Numbered from the stretch's first letter, positions 39,201-46,269 are shown. The stretch: DNA of 64,000 nucleotides from an uncultured Mollicutes bacterium (GCA_900539265.1 UQBM01000002.1:27433-91432), one strand, 5' to 3'. Numbers and translations are program-made. The notes: a model not told the origin generated them from the sequence alone.

Positions 39201-39445
39201 CAAACAGTAGATATTGATCCATCTTGAATACCCAGAAATTCTGCCACTTGTTGACCTGCTTTAGCATTCAAAAGTGTTGCGGAATCCCCAAATACAAGCC
39301 AAGATAAGACTAGTAAAACTATGAAAACAGCGATGCATGATAGTTCTCTCTTTAATCCACCTAGAAAGCCCCATAATGCAAATAATATTACTACCACCAG
39401 CAATCCCAATCCGGCAAGTAGTAAGATTAGATTAAAATCCATCAT
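27278..39445 (-). CDS. Giant CvpA-domain repeat surface protein (4055 residues)
   Basis: Residues about 1-232 resemble a CvpA (colicin V production) domain with four membrane segments: 5-27, 34-52, about 110-145 and about 208-232. A charged cytoplasmic linker (about 146-207) lies between the last two. Basic residues (GGLKRE, KKSKAKK, KRR) lie on the inner side, so everything after residue 233 is predicted outside. About 3800 residues of acidic, leucine-rich helical repeats follow. About twenty units carry an entry motif of the form hydrophobic-D/N-W/F-x-x-E (GIDWESE, SDVNWQEE, SHIDWDLE). Unit length is about 183-187 in the best-conserved part. No C-terminal anchor or LPXTG motif. It is paralogous to the gene at 39724, with its own promoter and terminator. 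Function is unknown; a cell-surface stalk, adhesin or envelope-spanning scaffold are guesses. Confidence 0.9.
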   Translation of the reverse strand: MMDFNLILLLAGLGLLVVVILFALWGFLGGLKRELSCIAVFIVLLVLSWLVFGDSATLLNAKAGQQVAEFLGIQDGSISTVWDAVLVYARAQIPNGEVLLVEGKETYALFYSIASTVCHAIGLLVGTIAVLVICPIIRFITHIIGLIIRAVKKSKAKKNPVVETIEDKEEQKAVVVIPSTEEGEEVVLTKDENLLEKKPAGKRRLWGALAGALKGVFVVIMICAPLSGLSSVINSVTPETQKLLKDVINGDTKVQLSESSNDAIEMIFEFAKEYENSALGKFANGSRFFFGKSFSEQMFDGLFKMETKNQTIYLSDELITFIEAVNALNGNVNFNKINRTEFRTALEALKDSKLMAELMPVGIEYAYEIEDFNKLLVESGETDAFLDLRYNNWKRDIKLVLDAVKEVYDLNLFPFEEFNYLTMNSKELNDVTTLLSRTELMSDALPIGLEIVFSLEAVQKQIGKIDVPDLKDVNIEQEFDLIVSIYDKFKDYGIESLEGFDFNNFLNEVLNDESQTSLLFDIVQKVLDLQLVDKLAIPTVFGYAKTNEQFASLLEDAGETENFMALANKITVDDVSIYVDAIKVALELVDLTNFPSIGVDYFHFDPNLLDEVVLKLFSTSTTNQILPVGIHIALSVDAVKQVMEDALTDVSFEGIDWESEFILVVDIYREFLKLEFESIDDFAGDKIDLLQTILEDEGKYNTTLAILLKLVDAQLYNRAGVPSMQYFLDKLIDEKYQEFSDIIGLEGISVDQWKADLQNILESAKLINELNVLDNLNPFDYTKLDIASDEGVAKIKELINNIFDLNILGNDELKTKLLVASINQFNWAILPEDFQMNSIVWDNEESVLLQLVDIYKSINDLDGFDIFDINNTKWVDLLESDAFLDYVISALESAVDSSVVLELLPGLLDKYLLPRLDDIESVDDETLFSDILSKVPSEELVNEIIKLIDVVKAAVEINLLNAKEGVDAIDFANTDALKTIVSGILDSTLVQGYEGRIIRIILKATNILDIPKDSAVYEQLVSIDYSGEKDVLIKFIDAVESVLKDPNFKLTNEEGKFNLDLVFWAEDQNANTLLNGIKILFGSYPDHEEVGSKLIEALLPSIYDTFVEDKDLIPNEFKDIVEELDVTNASGELLVRDIRRLIFVAEQLIEMDAHTLLNNGDMFISTPEAVNAVNSILDALHDIELIKGHESETLAWGVNYLANELDIKVDEITDEFNDVNWLEQNEVYKEIFADIATLLRNNEILTYNELLEFIENKQYNTSKFITDQNVNDLLDILDQLVDVEVIDAIVPLAVKYGINVLDDKSGIGADYINDFTSEELNHDFHKLIEIAHKLVDDLDIVHYYINQFDGDLPLPNEEVIRALVDDLFELNIIINADGKLATLIYDEIVERVLKDGQKLIVSADDFAFDTIDWTSEKEIIRELISVGYDFLEVNNIQNMASVQQFIKEKLYASPVILRDETGYVLSDAIRVLQNSQLIGNVIEKLYNYGIDFLANSGKVNLPIPIDYLSGMPKDKLMEDFGNVANILDKAVEFGLMEYLADNDIRGLNLELVAQIVEDLYTLNIVRDHGLELLGNIYNYGLKYLEDQTNGTFILTQTQIDQIDCEQEIVALANVVRSLQAVIDASSINSLGDVINFINNKPYNTKEFYEKDVYNAIIDVVNCATNLQLLELITPQLINHAKAFGETKNLDLSFLQTDEYTANLFIDDVRTVLDMVKIGYDFGIIDYVFDRTLYTIEAEVLCNILDLVPSLNIANMYLDELLYQGVKYGLDKTNIDITVTKEDFANISLTTEIPALKDIVRATKELLDEKDIITLNDVKTFFNNKDYNKEAFYDVETGTILEKVVTAAADLETLQVLLPKALNYGVDKVTKYDLGFLKNEFSQDELAADLKAVAQLIVPAINAEMIGLVFGKNLNDLVLHFEIYPEMLDAVQDMNILNKKYAQFVALGVNEGLKAVQIDKSVQASEFEGITFKQELSSLKEVINGIEMLASSKGYHTVGGVRDAINAKVYQTVAFYDTEVGASLEKVLDSAADLETVKVLLPKALNYGVDKITKLDLSFLKNEFSKEELAEDVKVLAKLVTPLIEAELVKVLFKGNLDEITLQYGIYQEMLDVVQNMNILNKKYANFIVMATNYGLDKVNSKQEVTIDMFDNIQFANEVVILKDVISSIANLTDGLNAYTIGSVKDIYNDVIKNKQYKDMKYSNQVVVNNLLSVLDQALNMETLQVLLPTVSIHASEYLFEKGTDIRFLFETVSQEELLEDAKNLVLTLIDLVDYGMVEFVLHDGEIDVANVDAINHAIDKVIHLHILSNNEERTIFVLLDKLGIDTKDITLSDVNWQEEVFTLQNIVNETKDILVMEQANTISKIKAIDFKKFITITDDTNGYIDVFAGVFKALATDQLVERLSLNVSEKYLAKLDPKYNGLLDIHNIYNSGSEFTADLASLADILLEVKKLDIFTFLVQSADYPFSEINVIDNLIHLVFNLNYLNIDSNRLNEVIKAVDPLVKYDLSQIDATGVDLRADADKFIEMYDSLVIVFTHENWPIKNKDDLKNTSVQKEFLLSTTVWENTVDALLKFMDTTVYDKTGAAIGVLALPVVKQIAPTYYDLLALDSVTVEMMANDLELVKGLLEDVSVLDLTHMAKNGEYLTMDVKTVINHSIDVMVDSMILKGHTNSLFEHLMNNYVNGHKIAGVDVPNGTIVAEGIDFVYDRDAYKGLVDEVFAIFANENITTIDQLKTFAKEIRQKSKFIEFTSQDSNWQSIEKIVNYLADMTMVEVNGLSVMNNIVSPKLDGDLAILVDFSQYNKTEFMSDIDALAILITQLNEFGIASVMRNENINYDQVALVKDMLNHIASVNYLKYNLNALIDLVDSKNVLPIKLESLKLNEFDYQGDAIFIGNAYEDLIPFLISSDNTLKTRSDIMNFIRSNFELNDTLKDAVIAHKYAFVNAYDELVQTTMLPLLMNEVANYAKTKLPTKYQDVIDMMKIDELTFVQKQQDVLQSAIIVRSLVDLGLGDVIRHRDYNFEGSVTSTLNNTSVQIEKVDLITDLIDALYPLNILRNRADLVVELLNALDADTTEIDLSHIDWDLELIQVKSIVNNGLRALLDYDIKTVKETKNYVSNFINMTAKDMLKELKDIYHMVNLERVVNVVEAMDYSSAFDQIFKPLYNRYVFNRLPSRLNELGDLTDYSVINLDEDMHYFAIIVRSLFDIKEVPGSIKENAESLECILSAQNAIEAFFSLNYLDQKRQAVVNFVDDWKPSLGLGSLDLTNVDFKADGRVASQYAKDILVILGQTNYLNLEITQLGNTYLMSSVVALYNGLVETSLFDVTSIWAFDTHIEPKFQDIEQFNKLTFTDERVHSIFVEIGETLNAMLDMGFFSNDGVDFTNKDNTDRLFGLLTDVFTPNETTLKYIDKFKANMYEIGYVALSYEGLSTTDELRAIRDSMKSITSFVRNYASQLKDNYSILAEATLQADLTNCIQDLFDSRIIAQLAMPLISGTVKILTKDIVTLNILENVQNDEFISMFLPDVYKVINALDNLGILNKDLNYKDVDAILELVSSVIHGESFKDHLNDITKFAMCFVGINVKDADLSDVNWNDEYTALEMALNEMRDVLKDVVISNKHTYLNNEFLSALANATPYFENSKFLPKVAREVADFVASRYYGNRFDAYINHLFDVNYTDEDLMKDYGFADDILRLVVASDYFGNGISNDNLDPIVDLANILLNLEYAKGMETRIINAGFKRIDLFKDYEVDFNKVTDWSVEKDVFVLALRELAAFSNIVSLNEITPEIMKDEQVQTQFVKVVDAMSKSILGQQLLPQIYAEYIENNLGDEYAGIIDFDDSEFTPDMWASEFEKLFKGYNTLVNNGFGSDNGLTLTLDETIDTMAILFGQRENSEAGIYAIVKNPEVWVKKLLDNNVVDLSNGASLNMSTNRDWLEEAYAIVDVLIAMKNFTDVNQDFDYTFVYKTTDKEQLENLLVATTNCVALRGTVMQVIVNTMTTNVGMQEKLEELNVIDQTFFEEYALYEVDPTYYNASYWTEERISNFAEGIAEANKLLSN
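33075..33910 (-). repeat. 549-bp tandem duplication inside the giant gene
   Basis: Several segments recur exactly 549 bp (183 codons) apart: 33075 with 33624, 33262 with 33811, and 33324 with 33873. They encode matching blocks such as LPKALNYGVDK and FLKNEFS. Nucleotide identity within these blocks is very high, indicating a recent in-frame expansion. Confidence 0.88.
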
Positions 39446-39480
39446 TTTTTCACCTCTTTATTTCATGACTTTACCTACTT

Positions 39481-39509
39481 ATTTTATCAAATTTTTGATT
39501 TTTTTGCAA
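39481..39509 (-). promoter_or_regulatory. Promoter of the giant repeat gene
   Basis: Minus strand TTGCAA (39504-39509), 17-bp spacer, TAAAAT (39481-39486). GAGGTG lies five bases before the start. The gene is therefore transcribed separately from its paralogue. Confidence 0.7.
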
Positions 39510-39683
39510 GCGTTTTTGTCTAATTCATATTTTTTTCTTTATATTTGTTTTCAATCTATACATTATATTGTATTTTTTTTAATATTATTCAATTATTTAG
39601 TCCCATAATTAATAGGAATTTTTCAATTAGAAAATTATTGAAATTTTATGCCTAATATAACCGATTTATAGTTAATTATATAA

Positions 39684-39720
39684 ACAAAAGTCTCTTAAAT
39701 AAAATTAAGAGACTCTTTTT
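39684..39720 (-). terminator. Terminator after the 1178-residue gene
   Basis: AGTCTCTTAA (39689-39698) pairs with TTAAGAGACT (39705-39714) with a T run on the minus strand. Confidence 0.85.
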
Positions 39721-39723
39721 TAT

Positions 39724-42700
39724 TTATTTTACTAATCCTAAATATTCTAAAAGTATTTTAGCAATTTCTGAATTATGAATCATATTGCTTAAAGTCTCAT
39801 CCTCTTGAATGTCAAAATTTTCTTTATCAGAAGTATTTTGATAAGCCTCTAAAACTAAAGTTATTGTATTCGCTTCTTCTTGCCAATTAGTAGTATCATC
39901 TATATGAATACTAGTATCCCTATTAACAATTGTATTTAAAACATCTTCAACAAAACTATCATCAATATCATGACTACCAAATGCTTCAATATTATTTTTT
40001 AATTCCTCAATATCATTTAAAGTCATATTGTTAATATCTAAATTTTTTATATTCTTAACAAGATTAAAAGTTGTACCAATACTAACTGCTTGTGATTTTA
40101 AAGTTGTAGATAGTGTAAAATCATACAATGGTAGATTAGTATTTTCATCTAATGGTAACATATTTAACCCTTTTGTACCAAGCGTATCATTTAACATTTC
40201 TCCACATAGTTTAGAAGCAATTATACCATCGCTTGCAAGAAGCATTAAAGAAGTTATATCTTCACCTTTTATTTTTTCAAAAGCAATATTATTATCTTCA
40301 TCTTCTACAAATAATGCTAATCCTTTTTTAGATACTTCTGTTAAAATTTCAAATTCCCAAACAGCAGTATTATTTATAATAGCCTTTTTATCATCATCTG
40401 ACAAATTAATTTGATATCCTGTTGATTTTAACATTTCAGTTACAATTTGAAAAGCATATTCGCTAGTTACTTTGGATTTAACTAAAGCATCAAAAGTTGT
40501 AGCAAATTGATTAGAAATTTCTAAATAATTAGTAGTTTCTAAATAATTATCAGAAAAAATATTATCAATGCTACTTAACTTTACTAACTCCACATTAATA
40601 TCAACTAAATTTGCTCTTTCACTTTCCCAATCAATTCCATCAAAGGATAAATCATCAAATGATATTATTTGATCTATCTTAGTAAGTTCAAAAATTTTCA
40701 CTATTAACTCTTCTTCATGAGAAGAAATTAAACGAAGAGATAAAATTTTATTCGTAAAGTCTTTAAATTTCATTTCATTAGCAACAATATTTAAATCAAG
40801 TTGATAACTATTTTCACTATCAAAATGTTCTTCTAATTTTAATTCTTTTGATAAATCATAGATATCAAAAATATTATTTAAATCTTTAGTAAAATCATTT
40901 TTTAAATAACTTGATGTTATATATTTTGACATTTCATCAAAACTTGTATTTGCAAATATCTTTTCAAGATAATCAATCATAATTGGCGCAAGGTATTTTT
41001 CCGATATTTGTAATTTAAAAATTTGTTCAGTTAAAATTGGCAATCTAGTTCTAACCTTTTGATTATCCAATACAACAGATAGATTATCTTGATTAAAATT
41101 AGTATCAATAATAAACACAATTGCCTCTTTTAAAGTAGCTCCCAAAATATGAAGTTCTGTTTGCCAATCAATATCTTCTTTCAACATTTCCTCAACATCA
41201 ATACCAATTTCTGATGGCATAAATGATAAAATTTTTCTTACAAATACATTTTCATGATTTTCAACTAGTTTCATAGATAAAATTCCATTGATAGCCTCTT
41301 GTAACTTTAATTCAAATTCAGAGGTAACATCAATTAAATTTTCTTCTTTATTTTGAAAATAATCTAAAACTTTTAACTCTTTTAAAATATTATAATTCTT
41401 AACTAAGATGTTAAAATCATTAGTTAAATAGTTTTGCAAATATTCAGGAGTAATAATACCAACAAATTCACTTAAATGATTCTTATTGAAATAATCATCT
41501 ATATATTGAATAACAAGAGGAACAAAATATTTTTCTGAAAGTTGCATTTTAAAAGTCTCATCAATTACATCTGTTAAAATCTCAATAATATGATCGTTTT
41601 CTAACATAACTGTCATATTATCTTGATTAAGTTTAGCCTCAATGATTAATTCTAAAACACTTACTGCCATTTTTGCGACGCTGTCAACTTCTTGATGCCA
41701 ATCAATATTTTCATTTAACATTTCACTTATTTTTTCTTGATCATAATCTGTAAACATAAAAGCAGTTTGAACTAATTTTTTTTCTTGATTTTCTAATAAT
41801 TTCAAACCAAATAATTGCTCAATTACATTATCTAATTTAGTTCTTAATTCATCTGTAATACTAAGATTTGGATTTTCTCCCGAAAAATAAGCCAAAATTT
41901 CATTTTCATCAAGGGTTTTATATATATCTACTAATGTTAAAAAATCATTTGCTAAATCATTTTTTAAATAATGACTATCGATTAAACCTATTAAATGCTC
42001 AAAATTATTTTCTTTTAATAAATCATCTAAATAACAGATTAAAATTTTAGATAATCCTTTTTCAGATATTTCTAAATTAAAACCTTCATTTAAAGCATTA
42101 GATATATTTAATTTTATGTTTTCATTCGTTAAAATATCTTCTACACTAATATGATTAAAATCAATTTCTTGAGCAATTTTTAAAATTGAAACAAAAAATT
42201 TTTGAGATTTTTCTAAATCTTGATTGATATCAATCTTTACTAACTCATCATAATTAAGATTACTTCTTTTAATTAAATCAATATTATCATCTTTTACCTT
42301 TAAAACATTAATTAATGTTGGATATGCTACTTTAATAATTTTACTTTTGGCAAGATATGATGTAATACTATGAATATCATCTTCATTTAATTCATCAATC
42401 ATTTGGTTTATGTCTTGATCTTCTTTTGTAAAACTTTGGAAAAGTTCAATCGCCCTTGGTAAATAAGCACCAATTCCATCTAATTCCTTAATTAAATTAA
42501 TCTTACCATATTCCGTTTCAATTGATAAATTTTGACCAAAATATTTAGCACCAACCCCAAATTTACCATCTTTTTCCTTACCTAAATTAGATGTTAATTT
42601 CAAAATTATAGAACCATCGGTAATTTTGTTTACAACTTCTTTTGTCTCATTTAAATTAGAATCATAAGTTGCCGTTTCATTTATAATAACTTTACTAGTT

Positions 42701-43260
42701 TCTAGTGCTCCATAAACTGGTAATATTAAAACCACAAACAAAACTAAATAAGAACAAATACCTAAACATCCTCCTAAGATGCGACTTAAAAGATTATGTT
42801 TTTTAGCTTTTGCAAAAGGAAGTACTAAACGTAAAACTAATCTTATTAAAGGAGAAACAATTAAAAAAATTAAAATAGCAAAAATAATATATAAAATCAC
42901 TCCAACAATTGATAACAAAACATCATCAACCAAAACATCTAGTTTTGTTTCAATTAATTCGTTAAGATTACCATTAAAATAATTGTTAGCAATTTCAGTT
43001 TTCACAATACCACTAATTGATACTTCTTCGGTTAACACTTCTCCACTATAAGAAATATTAGCATGAATAATCCCTTTCCCAATTGGTTTTATAAAAAGGA
43101 AGACTAACAATAAAGGCAAAATTCTACTTGCTAAAACCAATGAAGTATGAATAACTCCTTTACGAAAGCCTTTAAAAGTATAAAATATAATTGATAATAC
43201 TATTAAAACATCCAAAACGATGAGAATAATTTTTAAAGCTGTAACTAGCGATTCACTCAT
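39724..43260 (-). CDS. CvpA-domain repeat surface protein (1178 residues), paralogue of the giant
   Basis: The N-terminal 215 residues are a CvpA-like four-helix domain: first helix 8-29, basic FRKG inside, second helix, a loop of about 65 residues outside, third helix with RLVLRLVLPFAKAKKHN, and a fourth helix ending about 205. A repeat region then runs to the end. Entry motifs (IDWHQE, IDWQTE, IDWESE, NWQEE) lie near residues 522, 700, 874 and 1140, a period of 176-178 between the first three. Two earlier and later weaker units bring the total to about five or six. Its sequence GIDWESE is shared with the giant protein, and the coding DNA is nearly identical there. A strong promoter and ribosome site (GGAGG) precede it, directly after murA. 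No known function. Confidence 0.88.
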   Translation of the reverse strand: MSESLVTALKIILIVLDVLIVLSIIFYTFKGFRKGVIHTSLVLASRILPLLLVFLFIKPIGKGIIHANISYSGEVLTEEVSISGIVKTEIANNYFNGNLNELIETKLDVLVDDVLLSIVGVILYIIFAILIFLIVSPLIRLVLRLVLPFAKAKKHNLLSRILGGCLGICSYLVLFVVLILPVYGALETSKVIINETATYDSNLNETKEVVNKITDGSIILKLTSNLGKEKDGKFGVGAKYFGQNLSIETEYGKINLIKELDGIGAYLPRAIELFQSFTKEDQDINQMIDELNEDDIHSITSYLAKSKIIKVAYPTLINVLKVKDDNIDLIKRSNLNYDELVKIDINQDLEKSQKFFVSILKIAQEIDFNHISVEDILTNENIKLNISNALNEGFNLEISEKGLSKILICYLDDLLKENNFEHLIGLIDSHYLKNDLANDFLTLVDIYKTLDENEILAYFSGENPNLSITDELRTKLDNVIEQLFGLKLLENQEKKLVQTAFMFTDYDQEKISEMLNENIDWHQEVDSVAKMAVSVLELIIEAKLNQDNMTVMLENDHIIEILTDVIDETFKMQLSEKYFVPLVIQYIDDYFNKNHLSEFVGIITPEYLQNYLTNDFNILVKNYNILKELKVLDYFQNKEENLIDVTSEFELKLQEAINGILSMKLVENHENVFVRKILSFMPSEIGIDVEEMLKEDIDWQTELHILGATLKEAIVFIIDTNFNQDNLSVVLDNQKVRTRLPILTEQIFKLQISEKYLAPIMIDYLEKIFANTSFDEMSKYITSSYLKNDFTKDLNNIFDIYDLSKELKLEEHFDSENSYQLDLNIVANEMKFKDFTNKILSLRLISSHEEELIVKIFELTKIDQIISFDDLSFDGIDWESERANLVDINVELVKLSSIDNIFSDNYLETTNYLEISNQFATTFDALVKSKVTSEYAFQIVTEMLKSTGYQINLSDDDKKAIINNTAVWEFEILTEVSKKGLALFVEDEDNNIAFEKIKGEDITSLMLLASDGIIASKLCGEMLNDTLGTKGLNMLPLDENTNLPLYDFTLSTTLKSQAVSIGTTFNLVKNIKNLDINNMTLNDIEELKNNIEAFGSHDIDDSFVEDVLNTIVNRDTSIHIDDTTNWQEEANTITLVLEAYQNTSDKENFDIQEDETLSNMIHNSEIAKILLEYLGLVK

Positions 43261-43283
43261 ACGAAACCTCCTTTGTTCGTATA

Positions 43284-43312
43284 ATTATACCATAATGTTT
43301 CTTTATTTACAA
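43284..43312 (-). promoter_or_regulatory. Promoter of the 1178-residue gene
   Basis: Minus strand TTGTAA (43307-43312), 17-bp spacer with TG at its end, TATAAT (43284-43289). It fits in the 58-bp gap after murA. Confidence 0.8.
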
Positions 43313-43318
43313 GTAGTT

Positions 43319-44581
43319 TTATACTATCTTTATTGTTAATCCTAAGGCTTTTAATTTATTTATTAAATCTTCATATCCCCTTAAGATAACCTCAACATTA
43401 TCAATAGTTGTAAGTCCTTTAGCAATTGCTCCAATTACAATACAAGCAAAGCCACATCTTAAGTCATGCGCATAAATATTAGTTGCTTCTAAAGAGGAAG
43501 AATTTATATATATCTTATCATGAATAACTTCAATCTTTCCCTTTGCTTTTACAATTTCCAAAACATGGGAAACTCTTTTAGGATAAATGGTATCAATAAT
43601 AATAGAAGGAGTTATTGCTTTGGTACACACAACGGTTAAAATTTGTTGTAAATCGGTAGGAAAAGCTGGATAAAAAGAGATCTTTTTCTCAATTCCTTTA
43701 AGCGGATAATCCTTTTTGATTTCAATACTATTCTTATTTTCTAAAACATGGACACCCAATTGTTTAATGGTTTTAATTACTTCACGTAAATGCGGCACAT
43801 AGACATTTTCAATTTTTATATCACTTTTATCCACGGCTGCCGCTAAAAGCATATAACTACCAGCCTCAATTCGATCACTCATAATATTAAAATAAGCACC
43901 ATTTAATTTTTTGACACCAATAATTTCAATAGTATCATTATCTAAAATCGTAATTTTAGCACCCATTTTATTTAATAAATGAATTACTTGAAGTACTTCT
44001 GGTTCTAATGAAGGATTTTTAATAATTGTTGTTGCTTTTCTTATTACAGATATGTATAAAATGTTAATGGTCGCCCCAACCGATTTTTGAAAAAGTCGAA
44101 AACTATGATTTTTATTATTCACTGTTTTCTTTTTAAAAATAAGCAAATCGTTATCTTCTGTAATTTTATAACCGACACTCTTAAAAGCCTCGATGTGATA
44201 ATCAATAGGCCTTTTGGTAAATGAACATCCTCCAGGATAGCTTGTTTTAAAATTTTTTCGACAAGCTACTAATGCTCCCATAATATAATATGATGCCCTA
44301 ATTTTATGTACATCTTCTGGTTGTAACTTTATTTGAATTTTATTTCTTTTTAAATACATTCGTTTTTTATCTTCTAAATAAATAACCTCAATCCCAACTT
44401 GTTTTAACAAATTAGCTAGCATTAAAACATCACTAATATTTGGCACATTATTAAGAATAATCAAATCATCAGTTAAGATACTACAAACCATTAAAGGTAG
44501 CGTCGCATTTTTTGAACCACTAATACTAATTTTACCATTTAGTGAAGTAGTTCCTTCGATTTCTAATTTCAAATTTATCAC
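43319..44581 (-). CDS. murA: UDP-N-acetylglucosamine 1-carboxyvinyltransferase
   Basis: First committed step of peptidoglycan precursor synthesis, adding enolpyruvate to UDP-GlcNAc. The 420 residues carry ISGSKNATLPL with the substrate-binding Lys24/Asn25, and the loop PGGCS with catalytic Cys119 (followed by FTKRPIDYH; many homologues have A-I-G-x-R-P there). YPAFPTDLQQ is the active-site aspartate region, and DLRCGFACIVIGA holds the C-terminal arginine. The cysteine predicts fosfomycin sensitivity, by established knowledge. Its last codons are 58 bp before the surface-protein gene. Confidence 0.93.
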   Translation of the reverse strand: MINLKLEIEGTTSLNGKISISGSKNATLPLMVCSILTDDLIILNNVPNISDVLMLANLLKQVGIEVIYLEDKKRMYLKRNKIQIKLQPEDVHKIRASYYIMGALVACRKNFKTSYPGGCSFTKRPIDYHIEAFKSVGYKITEDNDLLIFKKKTVNNKNHSFRLFQKSVGATINILYISVIRKATTIIKNPSLEPEVLQVIHLLNKMGAKITILDNDTIEIIGVKKLNGAYFNIMSDRIEAGSYMLLAAAVDKSDIKIENVYVPHLREVIKTIKQLGVHVLENKNSIEIKKDYPLKGIEKKISFYPAFPTDLQQILTVVCTKAITPSIIIDTIYPKRVSHVLEIVKAKGKIEVIHDKIYINSSSLEATNIYAHDLRCGFACIVIGAIAKGLTTIDNVEVILRGYEDLINKLKALGLTIKIV

Positions 44582-44629
44582 CTTTGTTACAATTTATGCG
44601 AAAATATTAGAAAATATAATTAAATATGA

Positions 44630-44658
44630 TTGAATTTTTTTAAATTTTATGATATCAT
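44630..44658 (+). promoter_or_regulatory. Probable promoter of aspA
   Basis: TTGAAT (44630-44635), 17-bp spacer, TATCAT (44653-44658) inside the palindrome ATGATATCAT. Confidence 0.55.
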
Positions 44659-44701
44659 ATATGATAGGTTTTAAATTATCAATCAAAAGAAGGGAGAAGT
44701 C

Positions 44702-46123
44702 ATGAGATATCGAATAGAAAAAGATCTTTTAGGACAGCGCCAAGTTCCTGCCGAAGCTTACTACGGTATTGAAACTTTACGTGGAAAAGAGAATTTTGAA
44801 ATTACAAAACGTGGTATTTGTAGACAAATGATAAAAGCTTTAGCCATTGTCAAAAAAGCTGCTGCTAAAGCCAATGTTGATGCTTTAAACATTGATGAAA
44901 AAGTAGGTAAAGCAATTATGCTTGCTTGTGATGAAATCTTAAATGGACGACTCCATGGACAATTTGTAACTGATTTGATTCAAGGTGGAGCCGGAACTAG
45001 TATGAATATGAATGCTAATGAAGTAATTGCAAATCGTGCAAATGAGCTTCTTGGTGGTAAAAAGGGTGTATATGATTTTGTTCATCCTAATGATCATGTA
45101 AACTTTGGTCAGTCAACTAACGATGTTATTCAAACAGCAGGTAAAATTGCTATTGTTAAACAACTTAAAAAACTTCAAGTGGAACTTAAGAAACTTTATA
45201 ACTCTTATCTTAATAAAGCGAATGAATTTAAAGATGTTATTAAGATGGGAAGGACTCATCTACAAGAAGCTTTACCACTTAGATTAGGTCAAGAATTTAG
45301 TGCTTATGCTAGTGCCTTAAATCGTGATATGAAAAGAATTGATTTAGCAATTGAGGCCTTGCTTGAGGTGAATATGGGTGCTACCGCAATTGGTACTAGT
45401 CTTAATGCCAATGAAAAATATCGTAAAAAAGTTATTTATTATTTAAATAAATTTTCCGGTGAACAAATTAAACCTGCTAAAGATTTAATTGATGCCACGC
45501 GTAACTTTGATACTTTTGGTCAGGCTAGTAGTACTTTAAAATTACTCGCTTTAAACTTATCTAAAACTGCTAGTGATTTACGCTTAATGGCAAGTTCTGG
45601 TATAAATGGCTTTAGCGAAATCACTCTCCCTCACGTTCAACCTGGCTCTTCAATTATGCCTGGTAAATATAATCCTGTTGTTCCTGAAATGGTGAATCAA
45701 GTTTGCTTTTATGTTATCGGTCTTGATGTTACAATTACTAAAGCTATTGAGGCTGGTCAACTTGAACTAAATGTTTTTGGACCAATTATTTTAATGAGCC
45801 TGTTTGAACAACTAACCACTCTTAGAAGAGCAACTAGAACATTTAATAATCTTGCAATTAGTGGTCTAACTGCTAACACGAATAAATATAAAACAGACAA
45901 TAGCATCTACTTAATAACTGCTTTATCACCACACTTAGGTCATGAGGAAGCATGCAATGTAGTCAACGAAGCAATTAGTAGTGAAAAGACTATCAAACAA
46001 GTTTTATTAGACCACCATATTTTAAGTGAAGAAATTATAAATATGGTCTTAGATGAAAATAACATTACTAATCCTGGTATTGCTTTAGAGAATATCTTAA
46101 AAGAAAAAAAAGAACAAGAATAA
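44702..46123 (+). CDS. aspA: Aspartate ammonia-lyase (fumarase/aspartase superfamily)
   Basis: Converts aspartate to fumarate and ammonia. Superfamily hallmarks are present: GSSIMPGKYNPVVPEM with catalytic Ser317, the substrate motifs GGAGTSMNMNANEV (about 96-109) and FGQSTND (135-141), and GRTHLQEALPLRLGQ (183-197). The G-T-S-L-N motif near 231 and length 473 favour aspartase over class II fumarase, but the two are close. It has its own promoter and a strong terminator (46148-46176). With threonine aldolase, the peptidases and SHMT it fits amino-acid catabolism, an inference. Confidence 0.9.
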   Translation: MRYRIEKDLLGQRQVPAEAYYGIETLRGKENFEITKRGICRQMIKALAIVKKAAAKANVDALNIDEKVGKAIMLACDEILNGRLHGQFVTDLIQGGAGTSMNMNANEVIANRANELLGGKKGVYDFVHPNDHVNFGQSTNDVIQTAGKIAIVKQLKKLQVELKKLYNSYLNKANEFKDVIKMGRTHLQEALPLRLGQEFSAYASALNRDMKRIDLAIEALLEVNMGATAIGTSLNANEKYRKKVIYYLNKFSGEQIKPAKDLIDATRNFDTFGQASSTLKLLALNLSKTASDLRLMASSGINGFSEITLPHVQPGSSIMPGKYNPVVPEMVNQVCFYVIGLDVTITKAIEAGQLELNVFGPIILMSLFEQLTTLRRATRTFNNLAISGLTANTNKYKTDNSIYLITALSPHLGHEEACNVVNEAISSEKTIKQVLLDHHILSEEIINMVLDENNITNPGIALENILKEKKEQE

Positions 46124-46147
46124 AAATATATGATTTTATCAATGATG

Positions 46148-46176
46148 AAAAAGGAGTAAATTTACTCCTTTTTTTA
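46148..46176 (+). terminator. Terminator after aspA
   Basis: AAAAAGGAGTAAA and TTTACTCCTTTTT form a 13-bp stem followed by more T. It starts 24 bases after the stop. Confidence 0.92.
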
Positions 46177-46269
46177 TAGTTTGATATATTAGCATCTTTA
46201 AAGATCATTACTAAATATCTATGTTATCTTTTTGTCATTTTTTTCTTAATTTATTGAATTAAAAATTAC

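Noticed and set aside
27278..39445. Possibility that the 12-kb open frame is an artefact of low-complexity DNA
   Set aside because: It has a promoter, ribosome site, terminator, a recognisable membrane domain and in-frame repeat units whose period is a multiple of three.
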